Position numbers and translations under genes: made by a program
Notes under the pieces: generated by a model
Seen by the model: the letters and a program-made list of their open reading frames with translations, nothing else
Told to the model about the DNA's origin: nothing
Databases searched by the model: none
In this document: positions 1 to 8,382 of the stretch, in pieces
Layout of the letters: every line of letters starts with the position of its first letter
Numbering within the stretch: position 1 is the first letter of the stretch
Assembly (NCBI RefSeq): GCF_018263925.1
Contig: NZ_JAEVHF010000002.1
Coordinates: forward strand, 433,296-497,295
Length of the DNA stretch: 64,000 bases
Reading direction: 5' to 3'
DNA from: Kistimonas asteriae
GTDB lineage: Bacteria; Pseudomonadota; Gammaproteobacteria; Pseudomonadales; Endozoicomonadaceae

Positions 1-2
1 TG

Positions 3-1043
3 GGGTATGCCGTGGCCCTTGCTGATCTGGTTCTGGCGCCTTTTATTCCCTCTAATACAGCGCGCAGTGGCGGTACCATTTTTCCTATCGTCAACAATAT
101 CCCTGCGATCTACGGTTCAACCCCTGAGCAAGAACCTGAAAAAATCGGGCGTTACCTGTGTTGGACCGGTTTTGCTGCGACCTGTGTCACCAGTTCCATG
201 TTCCTGACCGCGCTGGCGCCCAACCTGCTGGCTATGTCGATTGTGGAAAAACTGCTCGGTACCGAGATCGGCTGGATGGTGTGGTTCACGGGATTTCTGC
301 CAGTAGGCATTATTCTCTTTCTGTTGGTGCCGTTGATCAGCTATTTAATCTGCCCGCCGACCATCAAACTGTCTGAAAGCATTCCCGATTGGGCTGGCAA
401 GGAATTGGTTGCACTCGGTCCACTAAGTGGTGCTGAGAAAAAAATGGCCTTGCTGGCCTTGCTGGCGTTGCTGTTGTGGATATTTGGCGGCAGCCTGATG
501 AATAGCACGACGGTCGGTTTATTGGTGTTGTGCCTGATGATGTTGGGCGGTGTTGTGAGTTGGGATGACATCATTGGCAACAAGCAGGCATGGAATGTCC
601 TGATCTGGTTTGCCACCCTGGTCACGTTGGCCGGTGGGCTTGGGCAAACGGGTTTTCTTGCCTGGTTCAGCGGTGAAGCCGGTGTCCTGCTAAAGGGTTA
701 TGCACCGGACCTGGTGATGATGTTGATGGTTATCCTATTTTTTGTGCTGCACTATTTCTTTGCCAGTATCACGGCCCATGTCACCGCGTTGTTGCCGGTG
801 TTTATTCAGTTATCCATCGCGGTTCCAGGTTTATCTGAAATGAAGCTCAGTCTGTTGCTCTGTTTTACGCTGGGGCTGATGGGTGTGATTACACCCTATG
901 CGGCCGGCCCTGGCCCCATCTGGTACGGTTCCGGTTTTATTCCTGCCGGCACTTTTTGGAAGCTGGGTTTTATTATGGCCGTTGTGTTTCTGGCAACACT
1001 GGTGCTGATTGGTTTTCCATGGGTCAATGCCATGGTGCAGTGA
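3..1043 (+). CDS. DASS-family anion:Na+ symporter, C-terminal part
   Basis: The reading frame is open to the left edge, so only about the last 346 residues of an inner-membrane transporter are present. The family (divalent anion:sodium symporters, CitT/DIT1/SdcS type) imports di- and tricarboxylates. The fragment starts just before a first SNT motif (SNTARSGGT, followed by IFPIVNNI). It then has about eight hydrophobic segments and a second substrate/sodium motif near the end (ITPYAAGPGPI, then WYGSGFIP). Both are family hallmarks. The exact substrate cannot be read from the sequence; malate, 2-oxoglutarate or citrate are usual. It converges on the avidin-like gene with an 18-bp gap and no obvious terminator. 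Confidence 0.85.
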   Translation, partial: GYAVALADLVLAPFIPSNTARSGGTIFPIVNNIPAIYGSTPEQEPEKIGRYLCWTGFAATCVTSSMFLTALAPNLLAMSIVEKLLGTEIGWMVWFTGFLPVGIILFLLVPLISYLICPPTIKLSESIPDWAGKELVALGPLSGAEKKMALLALLALLLWIFGGSLMNSTTVGLLVLCLMMLGGVVSWDDIIGNKQAWNVLIWFATLVTLAGGLGQTGFLAWFSGEAGVLLKGYAPDLVMMLMVILFFVLHYFFASITAHVTALLPVFIQLSIAVPGLSEMKLSLLLCFTLGLMGVITPYAAGPGPIWYGSGFIPAGTFWKLGFIMAVVFLATLVLIGFPWVNAMVQ

Positions 1044-1061
1044 CCCACTATCACGATGGCG

Positions 1062-1508
1062 TCAGTTAGCGTTTGTCTCGCGGGTATACACATCCCGGTT
1101 AAAGAACCAGGCGCTGACTGTATCAGGTCCTTTCTTTCTGGCGATCCAATGGGTTTCGAGCTGGCCGTCCTCTGTCAGGTAGCCAGAGATGGATACAACA
1201 GACGGTGAACCGCAGGGTTGAAAATTTATCATCATGGCAATGGCGTTACCATTGTAAGTCGCCAGCACCGGCAAGGGGTAATCAACGCACTCTGGGGTTA
1301 CCGTCACTGCGGCATGGAATACACCTTCAATGAGGTTCTGCCCTGCCGGTCTGATGGCATTCACATTGCCTAGCTCCAGCGTTGAGCCGCGCTGATTTTT
1401 CCAGATGCCCTGAAAAGCTTGCCCATTATCCGAGTGTATGGCGCTGGCATGGCTATTAAGGCTGAGCACTAACAACGTTGTGGGAATGAATGTTCGATAA
1501 GCAGACAT
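1062..1508 (-). CDS. Secreted avidin/streptavidin-family protein
   Basis: This is a 148-residue protein with a signal peptide (cleavage likely after ASA, residue 23) and an avidin-like eight-strand pattern. Strand 1 carries GIWKNQRGSTL, matching the family motif GxWxNxxGS with the biotin-contacting Asn38 and Ser42. Further strands read EGVFHAAV, LPVLATYNG, AIAMMINF, SVVSISGY, ETHWIARK and SAWFFNRDVYTR. Trp121, Trp134 and Asp139 fall where streptavidin has Trp108, Trp120 and Asp128. The streptavidin Trp79 and Trp92 positions appear to be Phe96 and Ile107, and Tyr43 is Phe64, so the pocket is altered. Cys74 and Cys99 sit where dimeric avidins such as rhizavidin have a loop disulfide. Biotin binding is an inference. 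The gene lies 2.1 kb from the biotin operon, on the opposite strand. Confidence 0.8.
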   Translation of the reverse strand: MSAYRTFIPTTLLVLSLNSHASAIHSDNGQAFQGIWKNQRGSTLELGNVNAIRPAGQNLIEGVFHAAVTVTPECVDYPLPVLATYNGNAIAMMINFQPCGSPSVVSISGYLTEDGQLETHWIARKKGPDTVSAWFFNRDVYTRETNAN

Positions 1509-1581
1509 CTATGGTTACACCTGAATCGTTCAAAGTGGCTAAGCATAGATGCCTGTGGACTATCTCGCTGGCAGCAGCGGT

Positions 1582-2574
1582 TTAGTAGAGTGTGAGTACC
1601 GGTTCATCCAGTGCCGCCAGCTGCTCGCGAAGTTCCAGAATATGGTCGGCCCAGTAGCGTTCAGAGTTAAACCAGGGGAATGCCATGGGGAAGGCAGGGT
1701 CATCCCAGCGTCTGGCCAGCCAGGCGCTGTAGTTGATAATGCGTAGTGTGCGGAAGTATTCAATCAGGTTCAGTTCGACCGGGTTGAAATCGTTGAATTC
1801 CCCGTAGCCGTCCATCAGCTCTGATAATTGCGCGGTTTGATTGTTGCGGTCTCCGGACAGAAACATCCAGAGGTCCTGAATAGCCGGGCCGTTAACGCAG
1901 TCATCAAAATCGACAAAGTGAAAGTAATCATCGCGCCAGAGGATATTCCCGCAGTGGGCATCACCGTGCAGGCGAATCAGGTTGTAGTGATACGCGTGCT
2001 TTATATGTTCAAGCTTATCAACCAGGTCATTGGTCAATGTGGTATATGCTGGCATCAGTGACTCAGGGATAAACTGGTTATCCAGCAAATAGGCAATGCT
2101 GTCTTTGACAAAACGCTGCAGGGTGATGCCCGGCCGAAGGGTAAACGGCTTGGTTTCACCAATCTTGTGAATACGGCCCATCAGGCGACCGAGCTGAAAC
2201 AGGTGGTCGGGGTTATCCAGTTCTGGCGCGTGACCGCCACGGCGTGGCGTCAGCGAAAACAGGAAACCATTGAATTCGTGCAGGGTTTTACCATTATCAA
2301 GTTTCATCGGGGCGACAACAGGCAGCTCGTTGTCTGCCAGTTCCAGCGTGAAGTCGTGCTCTTCCTCTATCTGTTGCCGGGTCCAGCGGCCCGGGCGGTA
2401 AAACTTGGCAATGACCGGTGCATCATCTTCCAGCCCCACCTGGTACACCCGGTTTTCATAACTGTTCAGCGCCAGTATTCGTGCATCGGTTAGCATGCCC
2501 GCAGACTCGACCGCATCCAGGACCGTATCGGGAGTGAGTGGGTCGTAGGGATGGTTCTGCATAGCATTGCTCAT
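1582..2574 (-). CDS. srkA: Stress response kinase A (SrkA/YihE/RdoA)
   Basis: This 330-residue cytoplasmic kinase of the APH/choline-kinase fold has the length of E. coli SrkA (328). The N-terminal lobe contains ENRVYQVG and VIAKFYRPGRW, typical of SrkA. The catalytic loop is LHGDAHCGNILW (Asp and Asn of GDxHxxN), and the metal-binding segment is HFVDFDDC. SrkA phosphorylates proteins on Ser/Thr and protects cells in extracytoplasmic stress. ATG at 2574 is used; a second in-frame ATG 12 bases downstream is possible. Downstream is the avidin-like gene in the same direction (73-bp gap), so they could be cotranscribed. Confidence 0.92.
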   Translation of the reverse strand: MSNAMQNHPYDPLTPDTVLDAVESAGMLTDARILALNSYENRVYQVGLEDDAPVIAKFYRPGRWTRQQIEEEHDFTLELADNELPVVAPMKLDNGKTLHEFNGFLFSLTPRRGGHAPELDNPDHLFQLGRLMGRIHKIGETKPFTLRPGITLQRFVKDSIAYLLDNQFIPESLMPAYTTLTNDLVDKLEHIKHAYHYNLIRLHGDAHCGNILWRDDYFHFVDFDDCVNGPAIQDLWMFLSGDRNNQTAQLSELMDGYGEFNDFNPVELNLIEYFRTLRIINYSAWLARRWDDPAFPMAFPWFNSERYWADHILELREQLAALDEPVLTLY

Positions 2575-2666
2575 TCGGACATCCTGAGGTTGGATAAAGG
2601 TGTGCTAAGTCTAAACCTTGGGGCTGTCTTCTTGCAGTCTTTATTCATGTATTCCCGGTGCTTTCA

Positions 2667-3377
2667 TTATCCTGGCGGTGTTCTGGCGACACACCAGATA
2701 TCGACGTGTTTAACGCCATGACGTTTCAGCAGTCTGCTGAGTTCCTCAACGGTTGCGCCGGTGGTGACAATGTCATCCAGAAGGGCGACGTGATGGTAGC
2801 CGGGCGTTTTGCAGGTAAAGGTTCCCCTGACATTCTGGCGCCGCTGATGGGTTGTCAGTGCCAGCTGAGGTTGGGTTGCTCGCTCCCTTTTTAAGAGTCG
2901 GTGATCTGTGGGAATCATCATGTGTCGGCTGAGGTGGCGGGCCAGCACGGTTGATTGGTTATATCCCCGCTGCAATAACCGTGTTCGGTGCAGTGGAATC
3001 GGCAGGATGACTTCCGGCAAGGGCTCGGCGCGATAATGCGTTTGCAGTGTGTTTGCCAGCAGGGAGGCCAGCGGATGCGCGAAGGCCAGCTGATCATGGT
3101 ATTTCAGACGCTGCAACATGTCAGATACGGGGGGCTGATAGAGGAACGCCGACGTACAACTGTCAAAGGTTCGCCCCTGTTTCTGACAGGTGCCGCACAG
3201 GTGGCCATCGTCACGGTGCGGCAGAGGTTCACTGCACAGCATGCAGGCGTGCTGAATGCGAGGCAGGCTGTCGATACAGCCCCGGCATAGCCTGTCCGGC
3301 CATTGGCAGGCATCGCGGCATAACAGGCAGGACAATGTAATCAATGATTGCAGTTTGTATTTCAGGGATTGGATCAT
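2667..3377 (-). CDS. comF: ComF/GntX-family phosphoribosyltransferase-like protein
   Basis: This 236-residue protein has an N-terminal zinc-ribbon-like region with paired cysteines (CLLC, CRGC, CMLC, CGTC) and a C-terminal type I phosphoribosyltransferase domain. The PRPP loop is LLDDIVTTGAT near residues 202-212, and PIPLHRTRLLQRGYNQS is the ComF signature. The family supports natural DNA uptake in competent species and use of extracellular DNA (GntX) in others; its enzymatic role is not established. The gene is divergent from bioB across a 248-bp gap, an arrangement also seen in Pseudomonas and enterics. Start is ATG at 3377. Confidence 0.9.
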   Translation of the reverse strand: MIQSLKYKLQSLITLSCLLCRDACQWPDRLCRGCIDSLPRIQHACMLCSEPLPHRDDGHLCGTCQKQGRTFDSCTSAFLYQPPVSDMLQRLKYHDQLAFAHPLASLLANTLQTHYRAEPLPEVILPIPLHRTRLLQRGYNQSTVLARHLSRHMMIPTDHRLLKRERATQPQLALTTHQRRQNVRGTFTCKTPGYHHVALLDDIVTTGATVEELSRLLKRHGVKHVDIWCVARTPPG

Positions 3378-3495
3378 GTTATTTATTGCTAAAACGGTTG
3401 ATCACGTATCGTCCATGAAGAGAGAAGCAGTGTGGTATAAAGTCGGGCGGGCTGCAGAAAAGTGTTATAAGTTTTTCTGATTAATAAGTGAGCAG

Positions 3496-3529
3496 CTGTA
3501 AACCTGTGGTGTGCTGTGTCGGTTGACAG
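3496..3529 (+). promoter_or_regulatory. BirA (biotin repressor) operator
   Basis: The half-sites CTGTAAACC (3496-3504) and GGTTGACAG (3521-3529) are separated by 16 bp. This is the layout of the E. coli bio operator (TTGTAAACC, 16 bp, GGTTTACAA). The right half overlaps the -35 hexamer of the bioB promoter, so bound BirA-biotinoyl-AMP would block RNA polymerase. It implies biotin-controlled repression of bioBFHCD, which needs a BirA with an N-terminal helix-turn-helix elsewhere in the genome. Confidence 0.85.
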
Positions 3530-3550
3530 TGGCGCATGCCGTCATACAAT
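3523..3550 (+). promoter_or_regulatory. bioB sigma-70 promoter
   Basis: A perfect -35 TTGACA (3523-3528) and a -10 TACAAT (3545-3550) are separated by 16 bp and point at bioB, 75 bp upstream of its start codon. The -35 lies inside the right half of the BirA operator. Confidence 0.8.
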
Positions 3551-3625
3551 GCGAGCCATAACGCTGGTTTCGGCACGAACCGGGACGGCATCAGAAGCAG
3601 ATAATGAAGACAGCCGAAGGCCACG

Positions 3626-4684
3626 ATGAATAATACCGACAGCCTGGTCCGCAGCGACTGGACCCTTGATGAAGTCGAGCAACTTTTCACCCTTCCTTTC
3701 AGTGACCTGATGTTCCGCGCCCAGCAGGTACACCGGCAGTATTTTGATCCGAACCGGGTCCAGGTCAGTACCCTGTTGTCCATCAAGACGGGCGCCTGTC
3801 CGGAAGACTGCAAGTATTGTCCCCAGAGTGGTCATTACAACACCGGGCTGGACAAGGAAAAGTTGATGCAGGTCCAGAAGGTGCTGGAAGAGGCGGAGCT
3901 GGCGAAGAAGGCCGGTGCAACCCGTTTCTGTATGGGCGCCGCCTGGAAAAATCCGCCAGCGAAAGATTTCCCGTACGTGTTGAAGATGGTGGAAGGCGTC
4001 AAGAGACTGGGGCTGGAAACCTGCATGACACTCGGTAAGTTGACCCAGGAACAGACGCAGGCGCTGGCTGAATCTGGTCTGGATTATTACAACCACAACC
4101 TGGATACCTCGCCGGAGTTCTACGGCAGCATTATCACCACACGTACGTATTCCGACCGTCTGCAAACATTGTCGTATGTTCGGGATGCTGGCATGAAAAT
4201 CTGTAGCGGCGGTATTGTGGGCATGGGCGAAACCATTCGGGACCGTGCCAATCTGCTGATCCAGCTGGCAAACCTGCCTGAGCACCCGGAAAGTGTGCCG
4301 ATCAACATGCTGGTCAAAGTAGAGGGCACGCCGCTGGATCATGTGGAGGATATCGACCCCTTCGACTTTGTTCGCTGCATCGCGGTTGCACGGATCATGA
4401 TGCCAAAGTCCCATGTTCGCCTGTCTGCCGGCCGCGAGAATATGAATGAAGAGATGCAGGCCCTGACATTCCTCGCCGGTGCCAACTCCATTTTCTATGG
4501 TGAAAGATTGCTGACCACGCCGAATCCTGAAGCCCAGAAAGACATGCAACTGTTCAAACGGCTGGGCATCAAACCGGAAGAACGGGAAGAGTGTCAGTCT
4601 GAAGCTGAGCATGAAGCCCGGCTTCAGGAACAGATTCAGGCACAGCAGGATAGCGAATTCTTCTACGACGCAGCACAGGCATAA
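3626..4684 (+). CDS. bioB: Biotin synthase BioB
   Basis: This 352-residue radical SAM enzyme inserts sulfur into dethiobiotin, the last step of biotin synthesis. The [4Fe-4S] motif CPEDCKYC (CxxxCxxC) lies at residues 59-66. YNHNLDTS, the GGIVGMGE loop and RLSAGRENM near the C-terminus are family hallmarks for the [2Fe-2S] cluster and SAM sites. ATG at 3626 gives the usual N-terminus ([14 protein letters not shown]). It is the first gene of an operon with bioF four bases downstream. Regulation is by the BirA operator upstream. Confidence 0.98.
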   Translation: MNNTDSLVRSDWTLDEVEQLFTLPFSDLMFRAQQVHRQYFDPNRVQVSTLLSIKTGACPEDCKYCPQSGHYNTGLDKEKLMQVQKVLEEAELAKKAGATRFCMGAAWKNPPAKDFPYVLKMVEGVKRLGLETCMTLGKLTQEQTQALAESGLDYYNHNLDTSPEFYGSIITTRTYSDRLQTLSYVRDAGMKICSGGIVGMGETIRDRANLLIQLANLPEHPESVPINMLVKVEGTPLDHVEDIDPFDFVRCIAVARIMMPKSHVRLSAGRENMNEEMQALTFLAGANSIFYGERLLTTPNPEAQKDMQLFKRLGIKPEEREECQSEAEHEARLQEQIQAQQDSEFFYDAAQA

Positions 4685-4688
4685 GCGC

Positions 4689-5867
4689 ATGACCGCCTTT
4701 GCGCTGGAGACGGCGCTGGCCGAGCGCCGTGCGCAGTCGCTGTATCGGCAGCGCCTGCTGGTGGATGGCCCGCAGGCACCGGAGTTGGTGATTGATGGTC
4801 AGCGTTGCCTGGCATTCTGTAGCAATGATTATCTTGGGCTGGCGAATCATCCTGATGTAGTTGCGGCGTTCAAGCAAGCGACAGATGTCTACGGTGTGGG
4901 GGGAGGTGCATCCCATCTGATAGTCGGTCATAGTCGTGCGCATCATCAGCTGGAAGAAGAATTAGCAGAATTCACCGGACGCTCAAGGGTTCTGTTGTTC
5001 TCTACGGGGTATATGGCCAACCTGGGCGTCATCAGCGCCTTGTTGGGCAGTGGTGATGCGGTATTTCAGGATCGACTGAACCATGCTTCTTTACTGGATG
5101 CGGGACGCCTTTCCGGTGCGCGTTTCCAGCGTTATCTCCACGCAGACTGCGACAATCTTGCACAGCGTCTGACGCGATCGACGGCACATCGAAAATTGGT
5201 GGTGACCGACGGCGTGTTCAGTATGGATGGCAATATTGCGCCATTGCGTGAATTGTCTGCACTGACGCGTTCCCATGATGCCTGGTTGATGGTGGATGAT
5301 GCCCATGGTTTTGGTTGCCTCGGGAATGAAGGTCGTGGTTGTGCCGATCATTTTGATTTATCGCAGGATGATCTGCCTGTGCTGATGGGCACCCTGGGTA
5401 AAGCCTTTGGAACCGCCGGTGCTTTTGTGGCTGGCAGCGAGGCGTTGATTGAAACCCTGATCCAGTTTGCCAGAACCTACATTTATACCACGGCCATGCC
5501 GCCTGCAGTGGCGGAAGCAACCCGTGCCAGTCTCTCTATAGTGCGTAAGGGGTCCTGGCGGCGTGAGCACCTGTCAACGTTGATCCAACGGTTTCGCGCA
5601 GGATGTGAAACACTCGGTATTCCTTTGATGGCGTCGTCTACTCCCATACAGCCTATTCACGTGGGTTCGGCTGATCGGGCACTGGCAATGAGCCGTGCGC
5701 TCGCGGACAGCGGTATTCTGGTCACCGCCATTCGTCCACCGACGGTACCACAGGGCAGTGCCCGTTTACGGGTAACCTTTAGTGCAACGCATACCCAGGA
5801 ACAGGTTGACCGCTTGTTGACGGCTTTGGAGCAGGTCGCTCGAAAGGTGCCTGAGGTAGCGGCATGA
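4689..5867 (+). CDS. bioF: 8-amino-7-oxononanoate synthase BioF
   Basis: This 392-residue PLP enzyme of the alpha-oxoamine synthase family condenses pimeloyl-ACP with L-alanine. The PLP lysine is in [14 protein letters not shown], and [12 protein letters not shown] and DDAHGFG bind the cofactor. I chose ATG 4689 ([14 protein letters not shown]): it lies four bases after the bioB stop, has the normal family length, and avoids a 78-base overlap with bioB. The 3' end overlaps bioH by four bases, indicating translational coupling. Confidence 0.97.
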   Translation: MTAFALETALAERRAQSLYRQRLLVDGPQAPELVIDGQRCLAFCSNDYLGLANHPDVVAAFKQATDVYGVGGGASHLIVGHSRAHHQLEEELAEFTGRSRVLLFSTGYMANLGVISALLGSGDAVFQDRLNHASLLDAGRLSGARFQRYLHADCDNLAQRLTRSTAHRKLVVTDGVFSMDGNIAPLRELSALTRSHDAWLMVDDAHGFGCLGNEGRGCADHFDLSQDDLPVLMGTLGKAFGTAGAFVAGSEALIETLIQFARTYIYTTAMPPAVAEATRASLSIVRKGSWRREHLSTLIQRFRAGCETLGIPLMASSTPIQPIHVGSADRALAMSRALADSGILVTAIRPPTVPQGSARLRVTFSATHTQEQVDRLLTALEQVARKVPEVAA

Positions 5868-6607
5868 AACCACAAGTCGTTTTGATTGCGGGTTGGGGGA
5901 TGCCGTCAGCAGTGATGCAGCCTCTGGTGGAGAAGTTGTCAGACTGTTATACGGTCAATGTCGTTTCTTTGCCGGGATTCCATGAACACGGGCTGACGGT
6001 TGGTAGTGTCAGTTGGTCAGCAATGACTGACGCGTTATCCAACCTTTTGGCAGGTGAGTCAGTGATTCTGGCGGGCTGGTCAATGGGAGGGCAGTTGGCG
6101 ACCTTGTTTGCCGCTATGTATCCCCATCAGGTTAAGGGGCTACTGACACTGGCATCGAACCCCTGCTTTGTGCAGCGCAGCGATTGGCCGGATGCGATGC
6201 CCGAGACGGTATTTTCTGATTTTGAGCATGGCGTCTCTGCGTCGTGCTCTCAGACGCTGAAACAATTCTGCATGCTCTGCTCTCAAGGGGGCGCGCAGCA
6301 ACGAGAAACCGTGAGGTTGATCCGTAAGGCTTTGGCGGATGTTGAATGTGATGCTGAGCAATTGTCGTCACTGTTAACGCTGCTCCGAGAGACCGATACA
6401 CGTTCTCAGCTCGCGGATTTGACCTGTCCGGTAACGCACTGGGTTGCTGAACAGGATGCGCTGGTGCCGTTTACACTGAGTCAGGCGCTATTTAAACGTT
6501 ATTCACAACACGTCATTAAAGCCGTTGAAGGAGGGCATACCTTCTGGTTGGAGATGCCTGACATTATCGTCAGCGATATCGATAAACTGGTGCGGGAGAA
6601 CGCATGA
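5864..6607 (+). CDS. bioH: Pimeloyl-ACP methyl ester carboxylesterase BioH
   Basis: This 247-residue alpha/beta hydrolase removes the methyl ester that disguises the pimelate chain during its elongation on ACP. The nucleophile elbow is AGWSMGGQ (Ser about residue 73), the Asp is in EQDALVP and the His in GGHTFW, forming the triad. The N-terminus ([14 protein letters not shown]) resembles E. coli BioH. Its start overlaps the bioF stop (ATGA) and its end overlaps bioC in the same way. Having bioH inside the bio operon, paired with bioC, is the Pseudomonas-like arrangement. Confidence 0.95.
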   Translation: MKPQVVLIAGWGMPSAVMQPLVEKLSDCYTVNVVSLPGFHEHGLTVGSVSWSAMTDALSNLLAGESVILAGWSMGGQLATLFAAMYPHQVKGLLTLASNPCFVQRSDWPDAMPETVFSDFEHGVSASCSQTLKQFCMLCSQGGAQQRETVRLIRKALADVECDAEQLSSLLTLLRETDTRSQLADLTCPVTHWVAEQDALVPFTLSQALFKRYSQHVIKAVEGGHTFWLEMPDIIVSDIDKLVRENA

Positions 6608-7416
6608 TCCAATATAAAGAAAGCGCTCTGTACCCACGACACCGGCAACGTATAGCAGATAACTTCAGCCGGGCCGCCAAGACATACGACAGTGCTGCAA
6701 CGTTGCAGCGCGTTGTGGCGCGTAAGGCCATGCTGGGTCTGCCATCCGTAGTGGAAATGGTACGTGTCCTTGATCTTGGTTCAGGGACGGGCAGTCAGAC
6801 GGTGGAACTGCAGCAGCGTTATCCTGGCGCGCAGGTTGTCGGTATGGATATGGCCATGGGCATGCTCCAGCATGCTCAGTACCGATTGCCAGACTCCGCG
6901 TTTTCATGGTGTGCCGGTGACATTGAAGCCTTACCGTTTGCGAGTGACTGTTTTGACCTGGTCTTTTCCAGTCTGGCGATACAGTGGTGTGAATCGCTGA
7001 CCTCTGTGTTGTGTGAAGTACAACGGATCCTGAAGCCTGGGGGATACTTTGTTTTTTCCACACTGGCGAGCGGCAGTTTGTTGGAGCTTTCCCAAGCTTG
7101 GCGCAAGGTCGACGGTTATAGTCACGTTAACCACTATGAAACGCTGGATACCCAGACGCAGCAGGTTGCCGCCAGTGGCTTTGAGTCTGGCTCCCTGAAG
7201 CAGCAGGCGGAAGTATTGCATTACCCGGATGTCACTGTGCTGCTGAAAGAGTTACGGGCGCTTGGCGTGAATACAGTTACGGAAGGAGCTCGGCAGGGAT
7301 TGATGACTCGTCGTCGTTTGCAGGCCTTCCGTGACGCTTATGAAACATTACGTGTGCCTGCTGGTCTGCCACTGACGTATCAGGTGGTGTACGGCGTGCT
7401 GCGCAAACCCCAGTGA
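6604..7416 (+). CDS. bioC: Malonyl-ACP O-methyltransferase BioC
   Basis: This 270-residue SAM-dependent methyltransferase methylates malonyl-ACP to start pimelate synthesis. The N-terminus has the BioC signature NFSRAAKTYDSAA, followed by SAM motif I VLDLGSGTGSQT and motif II FDLVFSSLAIQWC. Start overlaps the bioH stop by four bases; bioD follows after 16 bases. Together with BioH it completes the modified fatty-acid route to pimeloyl-ACP. Confidence 0.96.
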   Translation: MIQYKESALYPRHRQRIADNFSRAAKTYDSAATLQRVVARKAMLGLPSVVEMVRVLDLGSGTGSQTVELQQRYPGAQVVGMDMAMGMLQHAQYRLPDSAFSWCAGDIEALPFASDCFDLVFSSLAIQWCESLTSVLCEVQRILKPGGYFVFSTLASGSLLELSQAWRKVDGYSHVNHYETLDTQTQQVAASGFESGSLKQQAEVLHYPDVTVLLKELRALGVNTVTEGARQGLMTRRRLQAFRDAYETLRVPAGLPLTYQVVYGVLRKPQ

Positions 7417-7432
7417 TTGAACAGGAAGCTGT

Positions 7433-8107
7433 ATGGCTAAAGCGTATTTTGTCACAGGAACGGATACAGATGCCGGTAAAACCCTGGTGAGTTGTGGCCT
7501 GCTGGAGAAAGCACGGCAGAAAGGATTGACGACAGCGGCAGTCAAACCGGTATCCGCCGGTTGTGAAGAGACGCCTGATGGTTTGCGTAATGGTGATGCC
7601 CTGGCATTGCAGCAGGCTATGACCATGGAGATGCCTTATGAACAGGTGAACCCGGTCGCTTTTCTTCCTCCTATTGCGCCGCATATTGCTGCCCAGGACG
7701 CTGGTCGTATGATTACCGCCGATCGATTGGTTGGCATCTGTCGCGGTGTTTTGATGAAACGGGCGGATATCACCCTGCTGGAAGGTGCTGGTGGCTGGCG
7801 GGTACCGCTGAATCCCCGGGAAACCCTGGCCGATCTGGCGCGTATGCTGCAGTTGCCGGTTATCCTGGTTATTGGTATGAAGCTGGGTTGCCTGAACCAT
7901 GCGCTACTGACGGCAGAAGCGATTCGGAGGGACGGTCTGACCATCGCCGGCTGGGTGGCCAATTCTGTAACGCCGGATATGGCTAGACTAGTGGAAAATA
8001 CCCTCACTCTGGAAGGTGAACTCGGGGCTCCCTGCCTTGGAGAAGTTCCTTACCTTGATGCTGCAACTGCCGCTGCGGCCGCAGAATACCTGAATTTGCC
8101 TGCCTGA
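7433..8107 (+). CDS. bioD: Dethiobiotin synthetase BioD
   Basis: This 224-residue ATP-dependent carboxylase forms the ureido ring of dethiobiotin. The P-loop is GTDTDAGKT at residues 8-16. VKPVSAGCEE, NPVAFLPPIAPHIAA and EGAGGWRVPL are the substrate and magnesium segments. It is the last gene of the operon. The operon has no bioA; DAPA aminotransferase must be encoded elsewhere, as in Pseudomonas. No clear terminator follows. Confidence 0.97.
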   Translation: MAKAYFVTGTDTDAGKTLVSCGLLEKARQKGLTTAAVKPVSAGCEETPDGLRNGDALALQQAMTMEMPYEQVNPVAFLPPIAPHIAAQDAGRMITADRLVGICRGVLMKRADITLLEGAGGWRVPLNPRETLADLARMLQLPVILVIGMKLGCLNHALLTAEAIRRDGLTIAGWVANSVTPDMARLVENTLTLEGELGAPCLGEVPYLDAATAAAAAEYLNLPA

Positions 8108-8238
8108 TCGTTCACACCCTTTATACCTGCAAGAGGCTTGGGATTAGTCATGTTTAATACTGATTCCAGAGCCTCTGTAGGCGCTGAAATATAGCAAATC
8201 CGTCTAGGTGGAAATGCCTATTTTGTTGTGGAATGCCC

Positions 8239-8282
8239 TTGACACGGGCTACACTCATACGTAAGTTTCAAACACTTGTTTA
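8239..8282 (+). promoter_or_regulatory. PsrA-like operator upstream of acyl-CoA dehydrogenase 1
   Basis: CAAAC (8269-8273), ACTT, GTTTA (8278-8282) matches the PsrA/TetR fatty-acid repressor half-site pattern (C/G)AAAC-N2-4-GTTT(G/C), with one mismatch at the last base. A perfect -35 hexamer TTGACA lies at 8239-8244. The expected -10 window (about 8262-8267) is weak and abuts the operator. The same palindrome type occurs before the second acyl-CoA dehydrogenase at 11281. Confidence 0.6.
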
Positions 8283-8382
8283 AATACGCTATCCAGTACA
8301 GTCCTAAATAAGAACAGTCTTCAGGTAATGACCGCTCCGGTGGTCGGAATGATTACAACGAGAATAGCCCGAGGTAGACGCT

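Noticed and set aside
3542..4690. A 382-codon minus-strand ORF fully opposite bioB
   Set aside because: bioB is unambiguous on the plus strand; the antisense frame has no recognisable domain and is a codon-bias shadow.
8108..8238. Terminator after bioD
   Set aside because: Short complementary segments (GAGGCT/AGCCTC) exist but with a long loop and no T tract.
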